A stretch of DNA of 64,000 nucleotides, from NCBI RefSeq assembly GCF_001687585.2, contig NZ_CP016537.2:1522001-1586000 (forward strand), written 5' to 3'. A model generated the notes under the pieces. It was given only the letters and a program-made list of their open reading frames with translations. It had not been told where the DNA came from and ran no database searches. Origin of the DNA: Planococcus halocryophilus (GTDB taxonomy: Bacteria > Bacillota > Bacilli > Bacillales_A > Planococcaceae). A program made the translations under genes and the position numbers. Each line of letters opens with the position of its first letter. The stretch's first letter is position 1. Of this stretch, positions 9,072 to 17,855 are shown piece by piece.

Positions 9072-9105
9072 CTGACTCCATATATTATAAAGGAGGAATT
9101 GTCAA

Positions 9106-11667
9106 ATGGTATCCGCCACACAATCCCAATATTCATTAAACGCACAAGCACTAAACGAAGATATCAAAACGTTTCCACAAGTGCACGAAATTACACCAGA
9201 TATGAAAATAACGCACAAAGGGGTATCCCGCCTTGTGATGATTGATCGCTATTCTTTTAAGGATACAGAGAAAAAGACACTTAAAGCAGGCGATTTTGTT
9301 GTTTTAACTGTCAAAGAAGATCCGAAATTCCCAGCTCGTGGCCTTGGCTATATTGTGTCAATTGATACACAAGCAAACAAAGCTCAAGTATGGATCGAGG
9401 AAGATTATAGAAGTGCAATCGACAATCCGCAAGAACAAGAAGCAGGCATCGTCAATCGCCCAATCGACGTGATTGAAAAGCCGATGGAAGTGTTCTACGA
9501 GCAGATTGCGAAACGCAATGCTACAGGATTAGCTTCTGTAGAAACAACAGCTGAAAAGCGTCAAGAATGGTTTGAGAAGTTTTATCAGCAATTGGTTGGA
9601 CTGAAGTTCATTCCAGCTGGACGTGTTCTTTACGGAGCAGGAGCAGATACAGATGTAACGTATTTCAACTGTTACGTGATGCCGTTCGTAGCAGATTCGC
9701 GCGAAGGTATTTCAGATCACCGCAAACAAGTAATGGAAATCATGAGCCGTGGTGGCGGCGTAGGAACAAACGGATCTACACTTCGTCCGCGTAATACACT
9801 AGCTCGTGGAGTTAACGGCAAATCATCAGGATCGGTATCTTGGTTGGATGATATTGCGAAATTAACGCATCTTGTTGAACAAGGTGGTTCACGACGCGGT
9901 GCTCAAATGATCATGCTTGCAGACTGGCATCCAGATATTGCGGAATTCATCATTTCAAAAATGCAGAATCCACGTATTTTGCGTTATTTGATTGAAAACA
10001 CGCAAGATGAGACGATCAAAAAATTGGCTCACGACAAATTGAAGTTCAAAGCGTTGTCAGCTCAAGAAGAAGCAATGTATCAAGGTATCTTAAACTACCG
10101 AACAATTCCAGGTATGGGCGGATTTAACGAGAAAATTATGCGCGATGCTGACACGAAATTACGTGACGGCGGTACGTATTCTGTTCATAACGAAGAATTT
10201 TTAACAGGGGCTAATATTTCTGTAACCTTAACAAGCGATTTCATGACAGCAGTTGAAAACGATGCTGATTTCGAGTTGCGTTTCCCAGCAGTTGAATCTT
10301 ATTCAAAAGAAGAAATGGCTGTTTACAATGAAAAATGGCAAGAAGTCGGCGATGTTCGTGAATGGGAGCGTATGGGCCACGGCGTCCGAGTTTATCGCAC
10401 GATGAAAGCGCGTGAGCTATGGAACTTGATCAATATTTGCGCGACGTATTCAGCTGAACCGGGCATTTTCTTTATTGATAACGCCAATGAAAAAACAAAT
10501 GCGGCAGCATATGGTCAAAAAGTTGTTGCAACAAACCCATGTGGCGAACAACCGTTAGCTCCTTATTCAGTTTGCAACTTGGCAGCGGTCAACTTGGCAC
10601 AATTTGCGGATCCAAAAACAAAAACAGTCGATTTTGAAAGCTTGAAAGAGACAGTTCGTGTGGGCGTTCGCATGCAAGACAACGTCATTGATGCAACACC
10701 GTATTTCCTTGAAGAAAACCAAGTTCAAGCACTCGGCGAACGCCGTGTAGGTCTTGGGGTTATGGGATTAGCAGATTTACTTATTTACTGTGACAAGGAA
10801 TATGGTTCACCAGAAGGCAACGAACTTGTAGATGAAATCTTCAAAACGATTGCCACTGCAGCCTATGAAGTTTCGACTGATTTAGCAGCAGAACGTGGCA
10901 GCTTCCCTTTCCTAGTTGGGAATTCTGATGAAGAAACTGCAGCACTTCGCAAAGCGTTTACTAACACTGGATTTATGCAAGGAATGCCTGAACATATCCG
11001 CGAAGCGGTTCTTGAAAAAGGAATCCGTAACTCGCATCTATTAACAGTAGCACCAACAGGATCTACCGGTACAATGGTGGGTGTTTCGACAGGACTTGAG
11101 CCTTATTATTCATTCACATACTACCGTAGCGGCCGCCTTGGTAAATTTATCGAGGTTAAAGCTGATATTGTCAGTGAATACGTGAAGAACAATCCTGGAG
11201 CAGACGAAGAAAATCTACCAAAAGCATTTGTGACGTCGATGGACTTAGCGCCAGAAGCGCATGCAGATGTTCAATGCATCATTCAACGATGGATTGATTC
11301 GTCGATTTCGAAAACGGTAAACGCACCTCGCGGCTATACTGTTGAACAAGTCGAAGGCGTGTATGAGCGTTTGTATAAAGGTGGAGCAAAAGGTGGTACG
11401 GTTTATGTCGATGGCAGCCGTGATTCTCAAGTTCTAACTTTAAAAGCTGAAGACAATAACTTCGAAGAAGAAGAACAACAACAAGAAGATACAGGAAAGC
11501 GTCCGATTGTTTTGATCGACACCATCCAAGATCTTCGTTCAACGAATGTGACGATCGGTTCTGAAGTGGGCGATACTTGCCCAGTTTGCCGAAAAGGAAC
11601 TGTTGAAGAAATGGGTGGCTGCAATACATGTACGAATTGCAACGCTCAATTAAAATGTGGATTGTAA
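9106..11667 (+). CDS. nrdJ: Adenosylcobalamin-dependent (class II) ribonucleotide reductase
   Basis: Reduces ribonucleotides to deoxyribonucleotides using adenosylcobalamin as radical source, independent of oxygen. Recognised by FNCYVMPF, GGGVGTNGSTLRPR, NPCGEQPLAPYSVCNLAAVN and PTGSTGTMVGVSTGLEP, i.e. the finger-loop and active-site cysteine regions, and by the C-terminal zinc-ribbon-like CPVCRKG ... CNTCTNCNAQLKCGL that re-reduces the active site. 853 residues; ATG 9106 after AAAGGAGG. The tandem NrdR boxes upstream indicate NrdR repression. In B. subtilis this interval between lipM and aroQ holds mntR-yqhR, so the locus differs here. Confidence 0.95.
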   Translation: MVSATQSQYSLNAQALNEDIKTFPQVHEITPDMKITHKGVSRLVMIDRYSFKDTEKKTLKAGDFVVLTVKEDPKFPARGLGYIVSIDTQANKAQVWIEEDYRSAIDNPQEQEAGIVNRPIDVIEKPMEVFYEQIAKRNATGLASVETTAEKRQEWFEKFYQQLVGLKFIPAGRVLYGAGADTDVTYFNCYVMPFVADSREGISDHRKQVMEIMSRGGGVGTNGSTLRPRNTLARGVNGKSSGSVSWLDDIAKLTHLVEQGGSRRGAQMIMLADWHPDIAEFIISKMQNPRILRYLIENTQDETIKKLAHDKLKFKALSAQEEAMYQGILNYRTIPGMGGFNEKIMRDADTKLRDGGTYSVHNEEFLTGANISVTLTSDFMTAVENDADFELRFPAVESYSKEEMAVYNEKWQEVGDVREWERMGHGVRVYRTMKARELWNLINICATYSAEPGIFFIDNANEKTNAAAYGQKVVATNPCGEQPLAPYSVCNLAAVNLAQFADPKTKTVDFESLKETVRVGVRMQDNVIDATPYFLEENQVQALGERRVGLGVMGLADLLIYCDKEYGSPEGNELVDEIFKTIATAAYEVSTDLAAERGSFPFLVGNSDEETAALRKAFTNTGFMQGMPEHIREAVLEKGIRNSHLLTVAPTGSTGTMVGVSTGLEPYYSFTYYRSGRLGKFIEVKADIVSEYVKNNPGADEENLPKAFVTSMDLAPEAHADVQCIIQRWIDSSISKTVNAPRGYTVEQVEGVYERLYKGGAKGGTVYVDGSRDSQVLTLKAEDNNFEEEEQQQEDTGKRPIVLIDTIQDLRSTNVTIGSEVGDTCPVCRKGTVEEMGGCNTCTNCNAQLKCGL

Positions 11668-11674
11668 TATAACG

Positions 11675-11709
11675 AGTGCGATGACTAATTAGTCATCGCG
11701 CTTTTTTTA
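11675..11709 (+). terminator. Terminator after nrdJ
   Basis: GCGATGACTA (11678-11687) pairs with TAGTCATCGC (11690-11699), extended by further pairs outside, followed by CTTTTTTT. Confidence 0.85.
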
Positions 11710-11741
11710 TTTTCTTTGAACGTAAGCGCTTTTATAAATAG

Positions 11742-11769
11742 TTGCTCGATTGTTCCGATATGTTAAAAT
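11742..11769 (+). promoter_or_regulatory. Promoter of aroQ-yqhT-efp
   Basis: TTGCTC (11742-11747) and TAAAAT (11764-11769), 16 bp apart, with an extended -10 TG at 11761-11762. Confidence 0.55.
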
Positions 11770-11803
11770 AATGAAGAATGTATAAGGGGAAGGGGAAAGT
11801 TGA

Positions 11804-12244
11804 ATGCGTGTGCTGGTCTTGAACGGCCCCAATTTAAACCGTTTGGGCAAACGGGAAAAAGAAGCGTATGGAACGTTTACATTAGAAGAGTTAGAGCAAG
11901 ATCTTGTGGAATTTTCCTATCATCATCATATCGAATTGATTTGCCGGCAGTCGAACCATGAAGGCGAATTGATAGACTGGATTCATGGAGCAGGCGATGA
12001 AGGCTTATCAGGAATTGTGTTAAATGCCGGTGCTTATACACATACGAGCATCGCAATACGTGATGCGATTGCGGCGATCGAAGTGCCTGTAATCGAAGTA
12101 CATATATCGAATGTTCATAAAAGAGAAGAATTCCGACACCATTCATATATTTCTCCGGTGACCATCGGGCAAATTGTTGGTTTTGGTCAAGATGTCTACA
12201 AACTGGCGCTTCAAGCGCTGATTTTAAAACAAGAGAGAGGTTGA
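11804..12244 (+). CDS. aroQ: 3-dehydroquinate dehydratase, type II
   Basis: Dehydrates 3-dehydroquinate in the shikimate pathway. The type II family is shown by LNGPNLNRLGKREKEAYG (residues about 6-23, with the catalytic tyrosine), NAGAYTHTSIAIRDA and EVHISNVHKREEFR with the catalytic histidine. 146 residues, normal. ATG 11804 after AAGGGGAAGGGGAAAG. It is followed directly by yqhT, as in B. subtilis (yqhS-yqhT-efp). Confidence 0.96.
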   Translation: MRVLVLNGPNLNRLGKREKEAYGTFTLEELEQDLVEFSYHHHIELICRQSNHEGELIDWIHGAGDEGLSGIVLNAGAYTHTSIAIRDAIAAIEVPVIEVHISNVHKREEFRHHSYISPVTIGQIVGFGQDVYKLALQALILKQERG

Positions 12245-12249
12245 ATACA

Positions 12250-13308
12250 TTGAAACTTCAAAAATTACGCGATGAAATGAAACAACGCGAAGTAGAAGCT
12301 GTACTGGTTACTAGTCCTTATAATTTGCGTTACATTACTGAATTTACGGGGACGGCTGGTTTAGCACTTGTTACACAACAACAAGCCGTTTTTATTACAG
12401 ATTTCCGTTATACAGAGCAAGCAGGAGAGCAAGTGAAAGAATTTGATGTCATTCAAGCAGAAAAAAATCTAATGGATGAAGTAGTGAAGACGGTCAAATC
12501 TATGGATATTGATACGCTTGCTTTTGAACAAGATTATATGACGTATGCTTCTGCTGAGCAGTATAGAGAAAAATTAGAATGCGAATTAGAACCGATTAGT
12601 AATTTAATTGAAAAAATCCGCATGGTCAAAACAGCAGAAGAAGTGGCTGTGTTAAAAGCTGCCGCAAAAATTGCAGATGATGCATTCGAATATATTTGTG
12701 GTTTTATTCGTCCTGGATTAACAGAACTTGAAGTGTCTAATGAGCTTGAATTTTTCATGAGAAAACAAGGAGCGACGTCATCTAGTTTTGATATTATTGT
12801 TGCATCTGGACTTCGTTCAGCATTGCCTCATGGTGTGGCAACAGATAAAGTCATTGAAAAAGGCGACATGATTACACTGGATTTCGGTGCTTTATATAAT
12901 GGCTATATTTCAGACATTACTCGTACGGTCGCAGTTGGCGAACCGTCAGAGCAAATGAAAGAAATTTATGATATTGTATTAAAGGCGCAAGAATTAGGCG
13001 TAGAGAAAATTGGTCCGGGAATGAGCGGCATTGAAGCAGACGCCATTGCACGAGATTATATTAAATCTAAAGGCTACGGTGAAGCATTTGGTCATTCAAC
13101 AGGGCATGGTATTGGTTTGGAAGTCCATGAAAGCCCAGGGTTATCTTCTAAATCACAGACAATTTTAGAACCCGGTATGGCTGTGACGGTAGAACCAGGA
13201 ATTTATCTGCAGGGAATTGGCGGAGTCCGCATCGAAGATGATATACTGATAACCGAGTCAGGAAATGAACGGTTGACTAACTCCACAAAAGAGCTTCGCA
13301 TTTTATAA
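12250..13308 (+). CDS. yqhT: Xaa-Pro dipeptidase/aminopeptidase (M24 family)
   Basis: Cytosolic M24 metallopeptidase expected to remove residues N-terminal to proline. The N-terminal creatinase-like domain contains TDFRYTEQA; the catalytic pita-bread domain has the metal ligands in LDFGALYNGYISDITRT, GHSTGHGIGLEVHE and VTVEPGIY plus RIEDD. The start TTG at 12250 (MKLQKLRDEMKQ) has GAGAGG nine bases upstream and gives 352 residues; an in-frame TTG at 12241 overlaps the aroQ stop and is less likely. It is immediately followed by efp. Confidence 0.9.
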   Translation: MKLQKLRDEMKQREVEAVLVTSPYNLRYITEFTGTAGLALVTQQQAVFITDFRYTEQAGEQVKEFDVIQAEKNLMDEVVKTVKSMDIDTLAFEQDYMTYASAEQYREKLECELEPISNLIEKIRMVKTAEEVAVLKAAAKIADDAFEYICGFIRPGLTELEVSNELEFFMRKQGATSSSFDIIVASGLRSALPHGVATDKVIEKGDMITLDFGALYNGYISDITRTVAVGEPSEQMKEIYDIVLKAQELGVEKIGPGMSGIEADAIARDYIKSKGYGEAFGHSTGHGIGLEVHESPGLSSKSQTILEPGMAVTVEPGIYLQGIGGVRIEDDILITESGNERLTNSTKELRIL

Positions 13309-13326
13309 ACAAACGGAGGAACTATA

Positions 13327-13887
13327 ATGATTTCAGTAAACGATTTTAAGACAGGTGTCACAATTGAAGTAGACGGCGGAATTTGGCGCGTAATGGAATT
13401 CCAACACGTAAAACCAGGTAAAGGAGCTGCATTCGTGCGCTCAAAACTTCGTAATCTTCGTACAGGAAGTGTCACTGAAAAGACATTCCGTGCAGGTGAA
13501 AAAGTTGCGAAAGCACAAATTGACAACTCTAAAATGCAGTACTTGTATGCCAATGGCGATATGCACGCATTTATGGACATGGAAACTTACGATCAAATCG
13601 AGTTGCCAGAAAAAAATATTGAATATGAATTGAAGTTTCTACAGGAAAATATGGAAGTACAAGTAATCCAGTTCCAAGGAGAAGTACTAGGCGTTGAATT
13701 GCCAAATACGGTCGTTTTAGAAGTAGTTGAAACGGATCCAGGTATTAAAGGCGATACAGCAAGCGGCGGTTCTAAACCAGCGAAGTTATCAACGGGATTA
13801 TCTGTTCAAGTGCCATTCTTCATTAACGAAGGCGATAAATTGATCGTTAACACGACCGATTCTTCTTACGTTTCTAGAGCTCAATAA
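13327..13887 (+). CDS. efp: Translation elongation factor P
   Basis: Relieves ribosome stalling at polyproline stretches. 186 residues of three beta-barrel domains; the exposed lysine at the tip of domain I is Lys32 in [11 protein letters not shown], the residue that carries the post-translational modification in Bacillus EF-P. ATG 13327 after ACGGAGGAAC. A terminator follows at once, and accB starts 124 bp later; in spore-forming Bacillus the spoIIIA operon separates these two genes. Confidence 0.97.
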   Translation: MISVNDFKTGVTIEVDGGIWRVMEFQHVKPGKGAAFVRSKLRNLRTGSVTEKTFRAGEKVAKAQIDNSKMQYLYANGDMHAFMDMETYDQIELPEKNIEYELKFLQENMEVQVIQFQGEVLGVELPNTVVLEVVETDPGIKGDTASGGSKPAKLSTGLSVQVPFFINEGDKLIVNTTDSSYVSRAQ

Positions 13888-13888
13888 T

Positions 13889-13921
13889 AAAAAGGCCTCT
13901 TCTATTAGAGGCCTTTTTTTA
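13889..13921 (+). terminator. Terminator after efp
   Basis: AAAAGGCCTCT (13890-13900) pairs with AGAGGCCTTTT (13907-13917) followed by more T. Confidence 0.9.
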
Positions 13922-14011
13922 AAAAGTCAGTTTAGCTATTTCAAAATAGACTGAAAAAGTCTAAAATGGTATAGAAATCATTTAAATACATATTAGGGGA
14001 GTATGATGAAT

Positions 14012-14515
14012 ATGAAAATCCAAGAAATCCGTGAAATCATCAAATTAGTAGATGGGTCATCTATTGACGAATTCTCTTACGAGTTTGAAGGCGTTAAAGT
14101 TAAAATGAAGAAAAATGGTTCAGGTCAAATTCAGCAAACGAGTACTTCAACTGACCAAGCACCTCAAGCTCAGAAAACTGTAGAAACTAACGCGCCAGCA
14201 CCGGCAAAAGAACCACAAGTAGAAACTTTAGTGTCATCTGAAGGTCTAGAAGTATCGACTGATAATAATACGGATTATCATAAAATTCTTTCGCCAATGG
14301 TTGGGACATTTTATGAGTCTCCATCACCTGATGAAGCACCATACGTACAAGTAGGAACAAAAGTTTCTGCGGATCACGTTGTGTGCATCGTTGAAGCTAT
14401 GAAATTATTTAACGAAATCGAAGCAGAAGTAGATGGGGAAATTGCTGAGATCCTTGTAAAAGATGGTCAGCTTGTCGAATACGGCCAGCCTTTATTCCTC
14501 GTGAAAGCAAACTGA
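14012..14515 (+). CDS. accB: Biotin carboxyl carrier protein of acetyl-CoA carboxylase
   Basis: Carries biotin between the carboxylase and carboxyltransferase active sites of acetyl-CoA carboxylase, first step of fatty acid synthesis. The C-terminal biotinyl domain has the biotinylation site VEAMKLF; a flexible Ala/Pro/Gln-rich linker precedes it. Three in-frame ATGs (14003, 14006, 14012) are possible; 14012 (MKIQEIREI) has the best spacing to AGGGGAG at 13995-14001. It is followed 17 bp later by accC. Confidence 0.93.
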   Translation: MKIQEIREIIKLVDGSSIDEFSYEFEGVKVKMKKNGSGQIQQTSTSTDQAPQAQKTVETNAPAPAKEPQVETLVSSEGLEVSTDNNTDYHKILSPMVGTFYESPSPDEAPYVQVGTKVSADHVVCIVEAMKLFNEIEAEVDGEIAEILVKDGQLVEYGQPLFLVKAN

Positions 14516-14532
14516 GGAAAGGGGAGATAGCG

Positions 14533-15891
14533 ATGAAAACGATGAAAAAAGTATTGATTGCAAACCGTGGAGAAATCGCAGTTCGGATTATCCGTGCTTG
14601 TAAAGAAATGGATATCGAAACGGTTGCTGTATACTCAGAAGCTGATAAAGAAGCACTTCATGTAGAACTTGCAGATGAAGCGTATTGCATCGGTCCGAAA
14701 TTATCGAAAGACAGCTATTTAAATTTTTCTAATATCATGTCAGTTGCTAAACTGACAAATTGTGATGGCATCCATCCAGGTTACGGATTCTTAGCTGAAA
14801 ACGCGAGTTTCGCTGAACTTTGCGAAGCATGCGATATTATGTTTATCGGTCCAACTGCAGACGCCATTTCGCGTATGGGAACTAAAGACGTGGCACGTGA
14901 AACGATGCGTAAAGCAGGCGTTCCGGTCGTACCAGGTTCTACAGGTATCGTAGCAAGTGAAGAAGACGGCTTACGTATTGCAGATGAAATTGGCTTCCCT
15001 GTTATTATTAAAGCGACAGCAGGCGGTGGCGGTAAAGGAATCCGTGTAGCACGTACTCGTGAAGAATTTGTAACGGGTTTAAAAATGACACAAAAAGAAG
15101 CTGCAGCTGCTTTTGGTAATCCTGGAGTTTATATCGAGAAGTTTATCGAAGATTTCCGCCACATCGAAATCCAAGTACTTGCTGATTCTCATGGCAATGC
15201 GATTCATTTAGGTGAGCGTGATTGCTCAATTCAGCGTCGTATGCAAAAGCTGGTAGAGGAAGCGCCTTCACCGGCATTGTCACCAGAGTTGCGCGCAGAA
15301 ATGGGCGATGCTGCAGTAAAAGCTGCACTAGCTGTTAACTACCGCGGGGCAGGAACTGTAGAATTTATTTTTGATGCCGTCAACCAAAAATTCTACTTTA
15401 TGGAAATGAACACACGCATCCAAGTGGAACACCCTGTAACAGAAATGATTACTGGAATAGATTTGATCCAACAGCAATTAAAAGTGGCTTCTGGTGAGAC
15501 ACTAGCTTATAAACAAGAAGATGTAACATTCAAAGGCTGGTCAATTGAATGCCGTATTAATGCGGAAAACCCAGCTAAAAACTTTATGCCATCAGCAGGT
15601 AAAGTCGAAATGTACTTGCCTCCAGGTGGTATGGGTGTGAGAATCGATTCTGCTATGTATTCGGGTTACACGATTCCACCGTATTACGATTCGATGGTAG
15701 CGAAACTGATTACATTTGCAGATACACGCGAAGAAGCAGTAGCTAAAATGAAACGCGCATTAAATGAATTTGTTATTGAAGGCGTGTTTACGACGATTCC
15801 ATTCCATTCAAAATTGATGGATCATGAAGTATTTAAATCAGGAGATTTCAATACGAAATTCCTCGAGAAATACGACGTTTTGGGATCTTAA
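14533..15891 (+). CDS. accC: Biotin carboxylase subunit of acetyl-CoA carboxylase
   Basis: ATP-dependent carboxylation of BCCP-bound biotin. ATP-grasp features are visible: KKVLIANRGEIAVR at the N-terminus, KATAGGGGKGIRVA glycine-rich loop, ERDCSIQRRMQKLVEEAPSP and MEMNTRIQVEHPVTE with the catalytic residues. 452 residues. ATG 14533 with GGAAAGGGGAGATAG upstream; ATG 14542 is an alternative. Operon order accB-accC-yqhY is as in B. subtilis. Confidence 0.97.
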   Translation: MKTMKKVLIANRGEIAVRIIRACKEMDIETVAVYSEADKEALHVELADEAYCIGPKLSKDSYLNFSNIMSVAKLTNCDGIHPGYGFLAENASFAELCEACDIMFIGPTADAISRMGTKDVARETMRKAGVPVVPGSTGIVASEEDGLRIADEIGFPVIIKATAGGGGKGIRVARTREEFVTGLKMTQKEAAAAFGNPGVYIEKFIEDFRHIEIQVLADSHGNAIHLGERDCSIQRRMQKLVEEAPSPALSPELRAEMGDAAVKAALAVNYRGAGTVEFIFDAVNQKFYFMEMNTRIQVEHPVTEMITGIDLIQQQLKVASGETLAYKQEDVTFKGWSIECRINAENPAKNFMPSAGKVEMYLPPGGMGVRIDSAMYSGYTIPPYYDSMVAKLITFADTREEAVAKMKRALNEFVIEGVFTTIPFHSKLMDHEVFKSGDFNTKFLEKYDVLGS

Positions 15892-15906
15892 GGAGGAACT
15901 TTTTAA

Positions 15907-16302
15907 ATGGCAGAAAAAACAGCACCTTATTTACGCATGAAATCACACGGAGCGCAAGACTTAGGTAATATTGAAGTCGCTCCAGAAGTGTTAGAAATTA
16001 TTGCAAGTATTGCTGCGACAGATATTGAAGGAGTTGCGAGCATGCGTGGAAACTTTGCTTCGGGTGTGGTAGAACGCTTAGGAAAAAAAGTTCACGGCAA
16101 AGGCATTAAAACCGAATTGTCGGAAGAAGGATTGGCGATTGATGTTTATTGTGTCATCGATTATGGTGTGTCAATTCCTAAAACCGCTTTAAAAATACAA
16201 GAGCAGGTTCGTCAAACGCTTGAAAATATGACGTCACTTCAAACTCAAGAAGTAAACGTTCATATTACGGGCGTTCATTTCGAGTCCCAAGCAGCAGAAT
16301 AG
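15907..16302 (+). CDS. yqhY: Asp23/Gls24 family protein, YqhY type
   Basis: Small Asp23/Gls24-family (DUF322) protein; the family signature GNIEVAPEVLEIIASIAATD and IDVYCVIDYGVSIPK are visible. 131 residues, ATG 15907 after AAGGAGG. It is co-transcribed with accBC, and in B. subtilis YqhY has been linked to control of acetyl-CoA carboxylase activity; a regulatory role here is an inference from that context. Confidence 0.88.
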   Translation: MAEKTAPYLRMKSHGAQDLGNIEVAPEVLEIIASIAATDIEGVASMRGNFASGVVERLGKKVHGKGIKTELSEEGLAIDVYCVIDYGVSIPKTALKIQEQVRQTLENMTSLQTQEVNVHITGVHFESQAAE

Positions 16303-16306
16303 GCAG

Positions 16307-16362
16307 TAAGGCTGTCCCGGAGTCCTTTTAGAGGCTCTGGGGCAGCCTTCTCTTTGTTTTTG
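16307..16362 (+). terminator. Terminator after accB-accC-yqhY
   Basis: A 17-bp stem with three G-U pairs, 16308-16324 (AAGGCTGTCCCGGAGTC) with 16333-16349 (GGCTCTGGGGCAGCCTT), followed by a T-rich tract. Confidence 0.75.
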
Positions 16363-16439
16363 TTGCAAACCCCAAAATATTCCTGTAGCTAGACGAGGCT
16401 TTTGGAGACATTCGGCTTATTGACCGAACATTTCAAACA

Positions 16440-16468
16440 TGGAAGTTCTACCGGAATACCTGTATAAT
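16440..16468 (+). promoter_or_regulatory. Promoter of nusB-folD
   Basis: A perfect -10 TATAAT at 16463-16468; the -35 (TGGAAG, 16440-16445) is weak. It lies about 40 bp before the nusB start. Confidence 0.5.
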
Positions 16469-16506
16469 GAGGGGTAACTAGCTGTGAAAAGGAGACCGGA
16501 TAACTT

Positions 16507-16896
16507 ATGAAACGACACGAAGCACGCGAAAAAGCGCTTCAGACCTTATTTCAATTAGAAGGCACTGAATTAACCATCAATGAAGCAATGGATCATGTGA
16601 TGGCTGGAGAAAATGATAATTTTTACGATTTATTGGTTCAAGGCACTTATACAAATATGGCAACCATTGATGAAAAATTGGTTGGCCATCTTGAAAACTG
16701 GTCGATTGAACGTTTGCCTAAAATCGAGCGTACAATTCTTCGCATGGCGATCTTTGAACTAGAATATATGGAAGACGCACCAGCACGCGTCGTGATGAAT
16801 GAAGCAATTGAATTGTGTAAAACATTCGGAGACGACAAGTCTAGCCGATTTGTTAACGGCGTTTTATCGAAGTTTACAGACGAAACAGCAAATTAA
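16507..16896 (+). CDS. nusB: Transcription antitermination factor NusB
   Basis: All-helical RNA-binding factor of the antitermination complex on rRNA operons. The N-terminus [18 protein letters not shown] and the C-terminal [21 protein letters not shown] are family hallmarks. 129 residues, ATG 16507 after AAGGAGACC. It is followed 14 bp later by folD, as in B. subtilis (yqhZ-folD). Confidence 0.97.
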   Translation: MKRHEAREKALQTLFQLEGTELTINEAMDHVMAGENDNFYDLLVQGTYTNMATIDEKLVGHLENWSIERLPKIERTILRMAIFELEYMEDAPARVVMNEAIELCKTFGDDKSSRFVNGVLSKFTDETAN

Positions 16897-16910
16897 TTGG
16901 AGGAGTAAAC

Positions 16911-17777
16911 ATGACTGCAAAATTGATTGATGGAAAAGCGGTAAGCCAAAAAATTAAAATTCAAGTACAACAACGAGTGGAAAAATTGGCGAAGCAAGGA
17001 ATCATCCCAGGACTTGCCGTTGTGTTGGTTGGAGAAAACTCCGCCTCTCTTACATATGTAAAAAACAAGAAAAAAACATGCGAAGCCCTTGGTATGCGTT
17101 CAGATTTACATCAATTTCCGGATACATTGACTGAGCAAGAGTTGCTTTCAAAAATAGATGAATTGAATAATGATTCCAATATACATGGAATTCTTGTTCA
17201 ATTGCCTTTACCCAAACAAATTGATGAGTTTAAAGTGATTTCAGCCATAAGCCCTGAAAAAGATGTAGATGGGTTCCATCCGATTTCAGTCGGTAACATG
17301 ATGATTGGCAAAGAAGCCTTTTTACCTTGTACACCGCATGGCATTATGGAGTTACTCGCTCATTACAACATCGACCCAGCTGGCAAACACGCTGTAGTCA
17401 TTGGTCGCAGCAATATTGTTGGCAAGCCAATCGGACAATTACTACTTCAAAAAGACGCAACTGTGACGTATTGCCATTCAAAAACGAAAGATTTGGCGGA
17501 ATTTACAAAGCAAGCGGATATTTTAATAGCTGCTGTTGGGCGTGCCAAATTTATCGATCACACGTTCATCAAACCAGGTGCAGTTATTATTGATGTGGGG
17601 ATGAACCGTGATGAAAATGGTAAATTATGTGGCGATGTAGACTTTCAAGATGTTCAAGAAACGGCTAGTTTTGTTACCCCTGTACCTGGCGGCGTAGGAC
17701 CTATGACGATTGCGATGCTAATGGGGAATACATTACAATCAGCTGAAAAAGGGTCTGTAAAGACAAAACAACAATAA
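16911..17777 (+). CDS. folD: Bifunctional methylenetetrahydrofolate dehydrogenase/cyclohydrolase
   Basis: Interconverts 5,10-methylene-THF and 10-formyl-THF using NADP. Motifs: [14 protein letters not shown] with the catalytic lysine, [23 protein letters not shown], and the Rossmann-fold [18 protein letters not shown], ending with [14 protein letters not shown]. 288 residues. ATG 16911 after TTGGAGGAG. It consumes the methylene-THF that the glycine cleavage system produces. Confidence 0.97.
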   Translation: MTAKLIDGKAVSQKIKIQVQQRVEKLAKQGIIPGLAVVLVGENSASLTYVKNKKKTCEALGMRSDLHQFPDTLTEQELLSKIDELNNDSNIHGILVQLPLPKQIDEFKVISAISPEKDVDGFHPISVGNMMIGKEAFLPCTPHGIMELLAHYNIDPAGKHAVVIGRSNIVGKPIGQLLLQKDATVTYCHSKTKDLAEFTKQADILIAAVGRAKFIDHTFIKPGAVIIDVGMNRDENGKLCGDVDFQDVQETASFVTPVPGGVGPMTIAMLMGNTLQSAEKGSVKTKQQ

Positions 17778-17800
17778 GTATGTAAAATAAATAGCAATGG

Positions 17801-17832
17801 GGCTGTTTTTCATCCGAAAAACAGCTTTTTAA
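17801..17832 (+). terminator. Terminator between folD and xseA
   Basis: GCTGTTTTT (17802-17810) pairs with AAAAACAGC (17817-17825), followed by TTTTT. Confidence 0.65.
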
Positions 17833-17855
17833 ATTCACAGATAGGGGTTGAAAAT

